This document shows, in pieces, positions 12,845 to 24,019 of a DNA stretch of 64,000 nt. The DNA comes from Distichodus sexfasciatus (taxonomy: Eukaryota > Chordata > Actinopteri > Characiformes > Distichodontidae), in NCBI GenBank assembly GCA_032718565.1, contig JAVGVS010000757.1, positions 48,501 through 112,500 on the forward strand, given 5' to 3'. Positions within the stretch are counted from its first letter, which is position 1. Every line of letters begins with the position of its first letter. The notes under the pieces were generated by a model. The model saw only the letters and a program-made list of their open reading frames with translations. It had not been told where the DNA came from and ran no database searches. The position numbers and the translations under genes are program-made.

Positions 12845-13190
12845 ACAAAGGTTCAATTTCCCAGTCAAGGATTAAGTCTAGTCTTAGATTAGCTTTGAGT
12901 TTGAATGGTAACTCTCCACTGGTACTACAACTTAGTCCAAGACTAGGCTTAATCCATGAGCAAGAAACCAGATTTTGATCACCTGTATTTCTGCTCAGTG
13001 TAGAAATTCGATGAAGTTATCACCGTTTGTTACACAAACGTAGCTTGCAATAAGTGCGTATTTCTTTGATTTTAAATATTAAATCGTATGTACAAATTAA
13101 GGGATTAAGGTCTGATTTCTTAAGCATGGATTAAGCCTAGTCTTGGACTAAGTTGTAGTATTAATGACGATTAACCACAGAAACTCAACG
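12845..13190. repeat. ggattaagcctagtcttgg palindromic repeats
   Basis: The left arm (tcaaggattaagtctagtct, about 12862) is matched by an inverted arm (agtccaagactaggcttaat, about 12935) that forms a hairpin-like element. A further copy (atggattaagcctagtcttg) is at about 13127, and a related one at about 56828. These are typical of short non-autonomous DNA transposons. Confidence 0.55.
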
Positions 13191-13469
13191 CTAGTCTAGG
13201 AGTATCGTCACAACCAACGCCATCTTGGTGGTCTATCAATTAAAGGTAACCTTTAAATTTTAAATAAAAGCGAAATTATATAGACTCAAACCATGCTGCC
13301 TATACTGATGCAGCACTCGTTTATCAAGAACATTACCGAACATATTTGATACCGTTGTAATAAATGGAAATCCATACGATGGCATTTTTGACAGGGAAGC
13401 ACGAATCGTCAGAACGCCGGGACGCTGACTGTCACAGGGTTCGCGGTCAAACGTTTCCACCTTCTTTAC

Positions 13470-13545
13470 ACCCGATTGGTCCGAGAACGTTTGAGATCCT
13501 TTTCTGATTGGTCGCCGATGATCGGCTCTGCGTGCTGATTGGCTG
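13470..13545. promoter_or_regulatory. Triple inverted CCAAT cluster (NF-Y type)
   Basis: ATTGG occurs at 13475-13479, 13507-13511 and 13538-13542, in the contexts cgATTGGtcc, tgATTGGtcg and tgATTGGctg. The spacings are 32 and 31 bp, about three helical turns. The surrounding 13390-13640 is richer in CG than the rest of the spacer. Arrays with this spacing are known from NF-Y-driven, often cell-cycle, promoters. No gene is recognised on either side, so this is an orphan promoter candidate. Confidence 0.5.
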
Positions 13546-13714
13546 AAAGCTTGTCGAGGGCTGACGGCGCCTAAGCGAGGTGCAGGTGGATGCGGGAACT
13601 GGAATGAATTGAGCTGAAGTTGGGGATAATGCGATGAGGGCAGTTTCCCTCACATCTTCAACTTCATACTGCCGTTTATAGCAACACTTTTACTTCCCAT
13701 GCAGACAGACAGAT

Positions 13715-13715
<1 letters not shown>

Positions 13716-13757
<42 letters not shown>
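13716..13757. repeat. (GA)n microsatellite
   Basis: Uninterrupted GA dinucleotide run following a short (AGAC)n stretch. Confidence 0.9.
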
Positions 13758-13760
<3 letters not shown>

Positions 13761-13924
13761 CTAATTCCCATGCAGTGTGAGAGGATCTCGTCTTAATCCT
13801 CCTGAGCCGTGTTACGTAACACTGTACAACTAGTAAAGAAAAAGAGATGCACGACCACATCACAAAAAGAATGATAAAAACTAGTAATTAAAATTTAAAA
13901 TAACAATAAAAAGCTAGTTCATGT

Positions 13925-14095
13925 TTTTTTAATGGTTGTCTAATGGTTAAGATTCTCATCTCTGCACCAAGAGGTTGTGTGTTCGAGTCCTACCGCCAAC
14001 GTTACCATCACTTGGTCCGTGAGCAAGATCCTTAACCACAAGTTGCTCTCAGGGAATAAGAGCGTCTCTTACATACCATAAATGTAACATTTTTA
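13925..14095 (+). repeat. tRNA-derived SINE
   Basis: The A-box region (ctaatggttaagattctcat) and B-box (gtgttcgagtccta) are in tRNA order. They are followed by gagcaagatccttaacc, the SINE core remnant (ataagagcgtctcttacata) and cataaatgtaac. The orientation is opposite to the copy at 1955. Confidence 0.75.
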
Positions 14096-14527
14096 TAAAT
14101 GTGATTTATGTTATTTTTCTTCTAAAACAGAGTTTAGATATCAATAAATGGACAGATTTCACATCTTGAAGATACAATCAAAGTATTTTTCTGCTCTAAA
14201 TATTTTAATAAATACAAATATATTTGATCTAAGATCTATGATCTAAGATTTGTTATCAATGGAGCACAAAAACGGATTATTTGGAACCATGTACATTTTG
14301 GAGAGCCCAAAGCATGTATAGTAATGTGCAAAAGTCTGCAATAACTCTGCCACGATATGAGACATGATATGAGACATAATCATATGCTGATGCAACACTT
14401 TCATTCATATAAAATCAGAAAAAGGAAGGAAACATTTTTATTCACAATCTTCTCTTTTAATAAAATTCCAATTCGGTATTAAATGATATTACAATATGTG
14501 TCCTCTCTCTCTCTTTGTCTTTCTCTT
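14096..14527. other. Intergenic, nothing recognised
   Basis: AT-rich DNA. Includes gtaatgtgcaaaagtctgca at about 14321, a fragment of the Tc1-like terminal repeat. Confidence 0.5.
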
Positions 14528-14533
14528 TCTCTC

Positions 14534-14548
14534 CACATATATGTATAT

Positions 14549-14632
<84 letters not shown>
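14534..14632. repeat. Long (TA)n microsatellite
   Basis: About 100 bases of almost uninterrupted TA repeat, flanked by a CT-rich stretch on the left. Open frames of alternating Tyr and Ile across it are artefacts. Confidence 0.95.
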
Positions 14633-14635
<3 letters not shown>

Positions 14636-14639
14636 GTTC

Positions 14640-15014
14640 ATATGTTCTTTCTTCCTTTTTTTCCTTTTTGAATATCAGTCTAGGCTGATGTATCATTGCA
14701 CTGCTTGTAATTAACAAGCACTTTCTCTCTTGTTACGTTTGCTGTTGGCGTCACTAGGCTTTCACTTTTGTTCTCCGTGTAATTGATGGATGGAGGGAGT
14801 GAGCAATTTGGATATTTAAGTTGATTAGTCGGCAGAGACACGGACAGAATGTTTGAGTAGCCAAGTAGCCAATGTGTGCTTTCTGCTAATTGTTGATTTT
14901 GTCCATCCCAGTGTGTGTGTGTGTGTGTGTGCTTTCCTCAGTAGTCAGGGGAGTCTTGCCCAAAGCTTGTGTCCCAGCTGGTGATGTGTTTGTGCCATAA
15001 TGCTGTTGGTGTCT

Positions 15015-15045
<31 letters not shown>

Positions 15046-15720
15046 TAAAGGACTTAAAATAGATCTTCCTTCACTAACTGCTTGGTCAGTGTTCAGGACA
15101 AATCTTACCTTACATTGACAAATGCAAAATAAAACTCTTCCTTAGAGCCAAAATGCAAGGTATACGACTACTTGGAGTCCCAGACCAGACTAGTCAGGCA
15201 ACAAAAGGTTAAACTTATAAAAATAATTAGGGATGTATAAATTATAGAAATTATAGATTGATGCCAATGTCAGATGTTTTTCATGCTTCTATCTGTTAAT
15301 TAGAAGCACACATTTGTTAATTAGAGAAATTAGCTACCACTACAACTACAGCTAGAAACAGCCGATTCATTGTACATTCCATTTACTTAATTAGAGAATG
15401 ATAGAAAAGTCTTTTACAAATATAAATATTAATTAGAATATTGACACGTGATTGAGTTGAAAAGACAAGAGATTTTGCTTGCGATCGCTTCACTGCATGC
15501 TCAGAATTTTGGCACAAACTAATGCCATACATTTTAAGACAGATGCCACGGACCTTATAAAATCCCACCTCGGACATAATAACTGTGCCACAAAATATTG
15601 GCTGGAAATATTGGTCAAATCAAAGCATCTGTCCAATGCTGATCAACTGTTTCCGATACGATTCCGATGTCATTGTGCATCCCTAAAAATAAAGATGATA
15701 AAGACTGGTTAAAGAGACCC
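14640..15720. other. Intergenic, microsatellites only
   Basis: (TG)n at 14911-14931 and (CA)n at 15020-15045. Otherwise AT-rich DNA with no coding signal and no repeat I can name with confidence. Confidence 0.5.
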
Positions 15721-15834
15721 CTAGAGAGTAAATTTCAGAGTTGGGGAGTAGCTTTAAATTTGCATCTTGACGACTTTTTTAGTAGCTAATCAATAGCAAA
15801 GCTAATTTTAGAGCATTGTAGCTTTTCCAGTAAC

Positions 15835-16290
15835 TATTTTTAAAACAAACTGTTAAAAAGGTAACATAATTACAATAATGTATTACTTTTCACTGTCATG
15901 TAAGACATACCTAATAGATTTTATTTAACATTTTCAGTAACACACGTTTCGACACTCTTATAACACAAAATTTAGAGTCATTTTGTTTTTTTGTTTTTTT
16001 TAAAATTCATAACGTCTGGCACAATATGAAAATTAAAGTAAAATAGCTATTTCCCGGCAGAGAGTATGGCTATATTCATACATACACCACATCGCCATCA
16101 ACTGGATGTAGATTGAACTGCAGTAAACCGCATTTTAACATTTAAAAATGCCAAGTTCGGCTTTCACACCCATGGTGAGAAAGTAACTCCCAAACTAATG
16201 CAGGAGTCGTGTAGCGCATTACAATTTAGAGACAGTGATATTGTAATGTAACAAATAACAGTTACTAGTGATTTATAATGGATTATACCT
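15835..16290. repeat. Dispersed gttactttcaccaaaat-type repeat (family B)
   Basis: Shares blocks with 16890-17160, 21650-21980, 24215-24680 and 42005-42450, including cattacaatattactgtctctgaattgtaat, tgcaggagtcgtgtaac and the caccactggatgcag segment. Orientation differs between copies. The best-preserved copy is at 42005. Confidence 0.6.
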
Positions 16291-16329
16291 TGTCATTTCT
16301 ACTAATTAAAGAAAATAATTTGAATGGTC

Positions 16330-16347
16330 AAGTATACTGCACATAGA

Positions 16348-16380
<33 letters not shown>

Positions 16381-17155
16381 TGAGATGTGTGGGGGTTGTG
16401 TTAAGAATAAAAGTATAAAAGTTTTGTGTAAACATGCAGCTGACAACAGGGCTTTTATCAGACTATACTGTCTTAGAAAGGACCGTTAGTCACAAAGAGC
16501 TCCTAGTGTTAGTAAACAGTGTGTGTTGTGTGTGTGCCACTTGATGTAGTCTACAGTCTGCCTCTTATCTCTAAATAAAAGGCATGACCATGTTTTAATA
16601 CTGCAGAGTTGAGTGCCGTGTGCGTGTGTTTTACTTTCAGGAAACAGCACCACACACTCTATCGCCGCTGATTAAACTTGTTTAATTTGTTCTCTCTGGA
16701 TCAAAACCAGTTAATGTTGTCGAGATCGGCGACCTCGTGTTGACCTCTGATTCATTTGTTTTTAATTACAGCCGTAGTGTCATTAATCTTTCACATCTTC
16801 TCCATTCCATCACTCTTTCGTCAACCTTATGTCTTTCTTAGCTTATTTTCTTCCCTAAACCCCAAAAACCTTTTTGTTGTCTTGCTGAAAAACGCTACAG
16901 ATTACATATATATAATTAAATAAATACCATTATTGTATAATTAGAAAAGTACTGGTTCCATTACAATATTACTGTCTCTGAATTGTAATGCGTTACACAA
17001 CCACTTTTAAGTTACTTTCACCAAAATAAGTGTGTATATAGGACTTGACATTGTAAACTGTTTAAGTGAAGTTTACTGTAGTTCGTTCTACATTCAGTGG
17101 ATATTATGTGGTGCATAATGACTAGCTATACAGACTGTAGGAAGTAGCTCTTTTA
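16330..17155. other. Intergenic with (TG)n and family B fragment
   Basis: (TG)n at 16348-16384, then unassigned DNA. A family B fragment (gaattgtaatgcgttacac) lies at 16980-17160. Confidence 0.5.
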
Positions 17156-17267
17156 CTTGCTCATTTTTATGCAAATACTTGCACAATTTTTGTTTATATT
17201 GGTCTCATTTTTGACATCACATGAACGTGGCATTTTAACAGGGATGTGTAGACTTTCTATATCCATA

Positions 17268-17835
17268 AATACACACACTCTCACACACACACAGAGTCTA
17301 GGGCCGTTGAGTGTTGGTGAAAGTGATATGCACTCTAAAGGAACCTATGTGTGAGGCTTTTAGGACACTTACATCTCCAGTCCGTATAGACACACTGGAG
17401 GCATGCAGCATGGAACAGCTGCACACACACACATTAATACACACACACACACACACTCACACACTCCAACACATTCACACACACACCTGGACACACACAC
17501 ATATGACTTAGAGTAGGTGGAGGCTCTCTGGAGGACTTGCTATGGGTTCCTGGTTAGAGCTCCATCTCTCTCCCTTTTCCTGTCTGTTCTCTCTCCATTT
17601 CTCTCGTTCTCTCTCTTCACCAGCTCTGTTCTCTTTTTCTCCATTCATCTCCTCAAATTTCTCCATCAGGTCTCCCTTTTCTTTTTTGTTCTCTTTCTCT
17701 TTCCCTGTTTCGCCCTCGTTCCCTTCCAGTCATCTAGTCTCTAACTCTTTTCTTTCTCCATCTCTCCCTCTCTTCTCCTTCTCCCTCTCTCATCCCCATC
17801 CCTCACTCTCTCCCTTCTTCCAGTCTCTTCCTGCA
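17268..17835. repeat. (CA)n block then polypyrimidine tract
   Basis: (CA)n-rich at 17270-17293 and 17420-17503, then C/T-rich from about 17560 to 17825. No real coding sequence; Ser/Leu/Phe-rich frames are compositional. Confidence 0.75.
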
Positions 17836-17839
17836 CGCG

Positions 17840-18127
17840 CTCACCTGTGCTCATTTGCATATCCGTGGCCGTCCCTTTCTCTCCCATTAGCTCCTCCTGC
17901 CTCAATGTAACCCGTTAGTGGCCAGTGGGCGGGGTGAATGCAAATGAAGCTCATGAATATTGATGATCGTTGCTGTGCGTTCGGCGTCGCTGCTGCTTGA
18001 GTCTCACTCCACGTCCCGAACGAACACACACACACACACCACACACATTAAACACACTTCTAACTCTGATCAAGCAGAGCATTAACCTTGATATTCAGCA
18101 GAGTATGATCACAGCTTTAATCTCGAC
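17840..18127 (+). promoter_or_regulatory. Promoter/5' UTR of the esrrg-like locus
   Basis: Octamer sites ATTTGCAT (17854-17861) and ATGCAAAT (17938-17945) face each other about 85 bp apart, with a GC box (gggcggggt) between them and atgaatattgatgatcg after the second. The region sits directly upstream of a start codon whose peptide matches the ESRRG N-terminus. POU-factor control is an inference from the motifs only. Confidence 0.45.
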
Positions 18128-18184
18128 ATGGATCTAGTGGAGTTCTACCAGCCCGAGTGCTTCCTTCTCGAACAATCTCTGCAA
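18128..18184 (+). pseudogene. esrrg: esrrg-like exon 1 (N-terminus)
   Basis: Encodes MDLVEFYQPECFLLEQSLQ and then meets a GT at 18185 in phase 0. ESRRG proteins start MDSVEL-PESFSL, so the pattern M-D-x-V-E and PE-x-F-x-L is kept. Reading through without splicing ends within about 25 codons. The intact start and promoter suggest transcription could still occur. Confidence 0.75.
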
Positions 18185-18369
18185 GTCGATTTTTGGAATT
18201 GGTTTTATTGCATTTTAAAGTTTTTGATTTGTGCTTTTATTAAAGATTCATTTTAGGAGTTATTTCTAGACGATTTTATTATAATAATCTAAAATCTTTA
18301 GCTGTATTTATATCAGTTTACATAATTTGCCGAGTTAACGTGATGCTTTAATTATAATTTTGAGATGTA

Positions 18370-18379
18370 CGCAAAGGTT

Positions 18380-18418
<39 letters not shown>

Positions 18419-19080
18419 GTCTAAATATGCAATTTTTTCACATTACACTAATAATTATTTATCATTTTTATACCTAATATGCCATAAAACGTTAACTTGA
18501 ATTTGACTTGAATTTTCTATATAACATATAGTAGTTGACTATTCCTCCTTATTGACATTTCAAAATGTTGGGTTATATTTTCTAAAAATTTTTTGAACGT
18601 TTAGATGTAAGGGTCTTGGTTTGAACACTCACTCTCTCTGTCGCATGTGTCTGTTCATCATTTTGGCGCATAGATACTAAATAATACATCATATCAGTGT
18701 CCTGTCATCGCAGGTTTGTGTCATGGAGCAGTGGTGACGCTTTCACTTTAAAACAGGCTGATGGAGAGGAAAATCAGATCATTTTCTACAGTTTGTTGTG
18801 CAGTTTTTTGCATTTGTATGTTCACCAAAGTCTTGTGAGGATCTATCACATGTGATTTGCCGTCAGGGGCCTCCACATGGAATGGAACTTAAATCAAAAT
18901 GCTTTTAATATGACAACTAATCGTGATATACTCACAGTGAGAAGGAGAGAGAGAAGATTCACATTCAGGTCTCATATTGCATTCTTTCCTGGTGTAGGTG
19001 TGTATGTATGTATGTATGTATGTATATATATATATATACACACCACAGCAAAGTCACTGTCTATAGTACAAACTTTATAA
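18370..19080. repeat. Intron 1 microsatellites
   Basis: (AAT)n at 18383-18415 and a (TATG)n/(TA)n run at 19003-19040 in otherwise unassigned intron 1 of the esrrg-like locus. Confidence 0.8.
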
Positions 19081-19099
19081 GAAGATTGATATAGTAAAT

Positions 19100-19780
19100 T
19101 GTAAATATCATTTATTTCACTCTTATTTAACTGTTGGCTCGACACTTTCAGCGTGTGTGTGTGTGTTAACGAGTCTGAGTTCGAGCATGTGTAAACATGT
19201 TCGCTTTATCTCAAGAAAAAGAACGAAAGCCGTACAGTGTCACGTCGGGCCAAACGGTTCCATATCTACCGGCAAATGAAAGGGGGCCCACGGTAAACAC
19301 ACACACACAAACACACACATTACAGGCCTATCTGAGATAAAAAGGGCCGATAAGGCGGTGCCTACGAGAGCGAGGGGCTGAGACGGAGGAGTGTGTCTCA
19401 CACAGACAGTTTACACAGGAAAGCGACAGACTCAAGAGACCAAAAAGAAATCAGAATCTGATATCAGGTAAAATGAAAGGCTTCTGCGGAAACGCGGCAG
19501 TTTTCTGAGCGATAAAGAGGTGAGGTGCAAAGACGAGGGCCATGTTCCAGACCAATTAAAATGTCCTTAAGTGGATAAGGGTGGAAGTGGAGAAAGTGGT
19601 TTGGAGATGGAGAGAAAGAAGGCTAGAGAACGAGAGAGAGAGAGAGAGCGAGAGAGAGAGAAGGAAAAAGAGCTTTGAGATCTTTTGTTTTAGCTTGAGA
19701 TCAGAAAAGAAAGAGGGTGTGATCCTTTAATCTCCAAACCCTTGAGAAGAACTCTGCAATCCTTTTTAGAGACGTAGCCG
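19100..19780. other. Intron 1, purine-rich patch
   Basis: The (GA)n-containing stretch 19600-19670 is preceded by CG-containing unique sequence at 19320-19540. No exon with ERR similarity was found here. A conserved non-coding element is possible but cannot be judged from one sequence. Confidence 0.4.
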
Positions 19781-19784
19781 CACT

Positions 19785-20410
19785 GTCACGAAATATGTGG
19801 TGGTACGATATTATATCGATTCAGTGATCGCTGAAACCACAAAGTTCTGCTATGATCTGATTTGATTCGATCTAATAGCCAGGATCGAGTATGAAACAAT
19901 ATCATATGCTGATTTAACACCATCACTTTCATTCATATCAAATCACAAAAAGCAGGTAAAATATCATTTAACATTTTAATTTCTGATCTCAACCAAACTT
20001 TTAAATAAAAATCAATGGGCCTTATTCACCAACACTTCTTAAGAAGAAGTTTGTTCTTAAAACATACACAAAGATTCTAAAGTTCACATTTTCTTATATG
20101 AGATTTATTCCTAAGAAAGAACAGAATCTATAACTGCTGAAGAGCAAATTTTATGCAAATTGTATTGCATGTATTTTTGCAAAAATCATTACTGAGTGTT
20201 CTTAAATTCTACTGTTATATAATATTATACAATTTAAATGTCTTAAGTTTCTTAAAAACAAATTTAAACAGACCTTCTGTTTGAGACAAAGACAAAACGA
20301 GGGGTGGTAAAGTATTTTATGATGTTTTTGATGTTTTAATTTTTTATTTATACCGAATCGATGTACGGATGCAGAACAATGTATCGTTACAGCCTGGTAA
20401 TTACAGAGCG
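19785..20410. mobile_element. Probable MITE remnant with ATCGAT-rich ends
   Basis: Left side: acgatattatatcgattcag. Right side: taccgaatcgatgtacggat and caatgtatcgttacagcctgg. The GATTCGAT-type subterminal motifs are like those of the hAT-like element at 34329. The interior has cttattcaccaacacttctt and aagaagtttgttcttaaaac, another dispersed fish repeat. Boundaries are uncertain. Confidence 0.4.
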
Positions 20411-20687
20411 GAAGTATGTACCTGGCCTGCTCGCGTGGAGGATGAGGAGGCAGCGGCGAGCTTGAGTAAAGAGATTTGTGTGGAAGTAATTCTCTGGCAG
20501 AAACGGCAGAAAGACTTATGGCAATGAGATTGGAGGCAGAGGCTCGACAGAGCCGAAGCCGCCCTGACTGGTGCGATAAACCCCAGATCACCAACATCAC
20601 GTTACTGGCAGCGCCTCCAGATGGGCTGTGTGCGTATGTGTGTGTGTGTTCGTACAGGTGTGTGCTGTCAGATGGGCAGTGTGAAAG

Positions 20688-20815
20688 TGTAACGGTTAGG
20701 GAGTTGGGCCATTGATCGGAGGGTTCGTATCCTGGGCTGGTAAAAGGTACCACTGAGAGGTAATCATGAGCCAGGTACTGTCCCCAAGGTACCTTCGCCT
20801 TTACAGGAAAATATT
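20688..20815 (+). repeat. tRNA-SINE, ggtaccac family (best head)
   Basis: gtgtaacggttagggagttg (A-box region), then gggttcgtatcctgg (B-box region), then ggtaaaaggtaccactgaga and ccaggtactgtccccaaggt. This is the clearest head of the family in the window. Truncated after about 125 bases. Confidence 0.75.
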
Positions 20816-20821
20816 GTATGG

Positions 20822-21392
20822 TAAGGGTTGTGAACCTTCACTGGAGCCATAATTCGATGTGATTACAACTATCAGGTCAACGATGTGATTCGATACAATA
20901 TCTCGATGTTTCACAATGTAGCCCATCAATTTTTCTACATTACTTCACATTGCGCAGATTGGGCATGGATCGCAGATTAGGCAGCCATAGTTACTACAGT
21001 GATGTCCTTATTAATTAGAATATTTATGTTGTAGCCATAAAATCACCAAGCAACATCATTATAATATAATCCAGGGGTTTTCAACTGCTTCTGTTCCAGG
21101 GACAACCATTCAGACTAAGCAGAGTATTTTTTTGTATTACTTTTGATATTTGCATTAAATTCATTATTCATAAAGACCTCCAAACCATCTGGAAATGTTT
21201 AAAAAATAAAAAAACATAGAATTTTTAAAGAGTGATTTCAGGAGTGAAATTCGACCACCTGCAACGCCACTGCCGGTTGAAAACCTCTGTTATAATAGAT
21301 ACGCGGTCTGCCATTGTATCGATGCACAATCGCCCACATCTGCATTAAGTATGCATCGACTATGTGATTAATTTTAACACCCGTAGTAACAG
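20822..21392. mobile_element. Miniature element, family A copy 2
   Basis: Inverted copy of the element at 11165. Shared blocks: ccaggggttttcaactgcttctg, gttccagggacaaccattca-gac-taagcag, tgatatttgcattaaattca and tgattaattttaac. It lies in intron 1 of the esrrg-like locus. Confidence 0.6.
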
Positions 21393-21649
21393 CGTTCATT
21401 GCTTTCAAACTAATTTTCTTAAAATTTTCCTTCCTAAACATAAAACGGCTTTAAAACTTTACCAGCTACCTGAAAGATATGAAAATAATATAGCATGCAA
21501 AAATACAAAAACTAAATGCTGAATAAATGAATTTAAGAACTGGCATCACCAGCAAATGATGTACTTTTTGTAATGACTAACCTTAACCAACAGCAGAAAA
21601 ATACTTTAAACACTGCTGTTAACATCAGATGGTTAAGTGCTCTAGCGCC

Positions 21650-22980
21650 AGTGTTGTTCTGCCATTTCATGTAATAAATTTGTGATGACTAGTTACTGTT
21701 ATTTCAAAGTAATTTGATTACATTACAATATTACTGTTGTAATGCGTTACTGTTGAGTAACTTCACCAATATAACTGTGAAGTAGGATATTCTAAAATGC
21801 TGTAATGCTGGCGGGCGATGTGGTGCTGTAGAATGACTGGTAGTTATGCACTCTGTGGGAAATAGCTTATTCACAGTATTTTTTCTTGTGATTAAAAAAA
21901 AAAACAATACAAAAGTAATTAAATTCTTTAGGTTGGTATCATGGTTACTGAAATATGTAACTTTGTACCTTTTACTAAAAACCTACTAGTAACACCTTAC
22001 ATAACATGAATTGAAGAATAGAATTTCAATGTCAACTTTTTAGGTCAAATGTCGGAAACTTCACACCCTGCAACGATTGTCGAGTTTTAACCTGTGTATG
22101 TATGGTGTGTGTGAGGTGGTGAGCCACACCTGGCTGAATGTTGATGGACATGTATTAACAGGTCTTGCCTGCTAATAGTTTGTGTGTATTGTAAACACGT
22201 GAGAAAGGTAGAGGTAAAAAGCCTCGAGAGACAAACCTCCGAGCTGTCATTTGACTTGATTTTGTTACAATTTTTTCTGAATTTATGAATAAGTTCGCCA
22301 GACTGGAAAAAGGGTGACGGTGGAATTTCTGGTGATTTACTAAAAAGTTGCCTCAAAAAGAGGAAAAAGTTGTACGAATATTAATATTATATATTTATAA
22401 CAGCCCAACAGCCACTGAGAATAATATCAGTACAGACAGTGTAGATACACAAAACAGTATAAATACTTCAATTCTCTATGAGCACTAAACAATGGACAAT
22501 ATACAATCAAAAAAATATATATATGAGACATATAAACATATAACAAAAAATATATACAATTAATGTACAGGTTATATAAGATATATTATTTTAATATAAA
22601 AAATGAAGAGAAACTGAATGTGTAAATTATATTTATAAAATACAAAAATAATATAAAATTAAAAAATAATTATCATAAAATATTAAATAATTTTAATACT
22701 TATAACAGAAAAATTCCACTATAATAAATAATGCTAAACATAATAATAATACTATTATAAAATGTTAAATAATTTAATAGTTATAAAATATTTAAAAAAT
22801 AGAAAGATCATTCTAATTAAAAATAAAATTAATAACAATAATAATTATACATAAATACGATCATTTAAAAATGAAAATACATATTGAATTTAATTTATAT
22901 ACATTTGTATTTATTAATTTTATAATCTATAATAAATTTTACATATAAATCTGTAAAGCCCTGTTATCATATACTTTTTT
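21650..22980. other. Intron 1: family B repeat then extreme AT-rich DNA
   Basis: Family B dispersed repeat at 21670-21990. From about 22375 to 22980 the sequence is close to 85-90% A+T with many AATAATA and ATATAAAAT words. It ends in the acceptor of exon 2 (taataacag). Confidence 0.6.
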
Positions 22981-22988
22981 AATAACAG

Positions 22989-23325
22989 CTTCTGGACATG
23001 ACAATCACCGGCCAGTGCCCCGTCTACATCAAGGCGGAACCTCAAGCCCTGCCTCCCTGATGCAGATGCAGCACAGTCCAGGCGGTTCGTCCGACACGGG
23101 CAGCAGCCACAGTTCAGTAGCCCAGGGGGCCTCGCCCGGCTCGTACTACCCCCCGGGGGCGGGTTTAAGGGTTGGTAGCATCCCCTGTGGGCTGTTGAGG
23201 AGCACTGCAAAGAGAGATTTGGGGCCAAGCGGCCAGCCTGGTTTCAGGGGACGTGGCGTCTGGCTTCCACTACGGAGTGGAGTCCTGTGAGGCCTGTAAA
23301 GCTTTCTTCAAACGCACCATTCAAG
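22989..23325 (+). pseudogene. esrrg: esrrg-like exon 2 (A/B region, first zinc finger), frameshifted
   Basis: Phase 0 from exon 1 gives LLDMTITGQCPVYIKAEP. The homologous SSPASL and SPGGSSD are one frame over, so a base is missing near 23041, and the first frame stops at 23058. A second shift precedes the zinc finger: SLVSGDVASGFHYGVESC and CEACKAFFKRTIQ occupy a third frame. In the ERR family this block starts CLVCGD; here both Cys are Ser (agc 23235-23237, tca 23244-23246). The P-box CEACK is intact. The donor CAAG|GTGAGA is normal. Confidence 0.85.
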
Positions 23326-23404
23326 GTGAGAAGTAGTGTGCAAGAATCTCAGGGAATATTTTTGACATTGGTGGGGGAGATCTGTGATATTTACTGTCTC
23401 ATTA

Positions 23405-23605
23405 TTATGGAGTGATTATTGGTCCGTGAAGGAGCAGTGGGCACCTTTTATTTGGCAGCACCCGGTGAGCAGTGCTTACATGATCAAGATTCTTGCTCAA
23501 GGCATAGTACAATGGTACTTTTACTGGTCCGTGACTCTGAACTGGACAACCTTCTGGATCAACCTCTCATCGCTATGCTGCCAACGGCCCCAGACAGAGC
23601 CCTTA
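23405..23605 (-). repeat. Degenerate tRNA-SINE, reverse
   Basis: Contains ggcagcacccggtgagcagtgctt and cttgctcaaggcatagtaca-tggtac-ttttactggtccgtgac, which parallel the reverse copy at 57365-57480. It is followed by (AAAT)n at 23622-23645 and (TG)n at 23710-23738. Confidence 0.55.
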
Positions 23606-23705
23606 AAGGGACACGTCAGAAAATAAATAAATAAATAAATAAATAAAGTTTCACATGCTCATGAGAAAGTACTGAGTGCTCATGAGAAAGATTGTGTGCA
23701 CACAA

Positions 23706-23744
<39 letters not shown>

Positions 23745-23913
23745 GTGAGATGTAGATTAGAGTCCGGAGTTTTTGCCAGAAAGGTGTTTGCAGCACCAGC
23801 TGGCTTTGTGTTGACTACTGATTTATTCAGTTCCTATTAACATCTCTCTCCCTCTCTCTTCCTCTCTCTCTCTCTTTTCTTCTTTCATTACCCTCCTCTC
23901 TCTCTGTGTATAG

Positions 23914-24019
23914 TACACATGTCCAGCCAGTAGTGAGTGTGAGATTACTAAGAGGAGGAGGAAGTCGTGTCAGGCCTGCCGCTTCACCAAGTGCATCTCA
24001 GTGGGCATGCTCAGAGAAG
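23914..24019 (+). pseudogene. esrrg: esrrg-like exon 3 (second zinc finger), 5' end lost
   Basis: Encodes YTCPASSECEITKRRRKS followed by CQACRFTKCISVGMLREG, with all four zinc cysteines present. The only AG (23912-23913) sits directly before the Tyr codon, so the conserved Gly-Asn-Ile-Glu codons (11 nt) are absent. The 106-nt exon then does not join in frame to CAAG of exon 2; vertebrate ERR exons here are 117 nt. No other AG is seen in the upstream polypyrimidine tract. Confidence 0.85.

Noticed and set aside
13447..13653. 68-codon minus-strand frame under the CCAAT cluster
   Set aside because: Short, no family resemblance, and it runs through the regulatory motifs; kept only as part of the promoter observation.
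14457..14717. Tyr-Ile repeat protein
   Set aside because: Translation of a (TA)n microsatellite.
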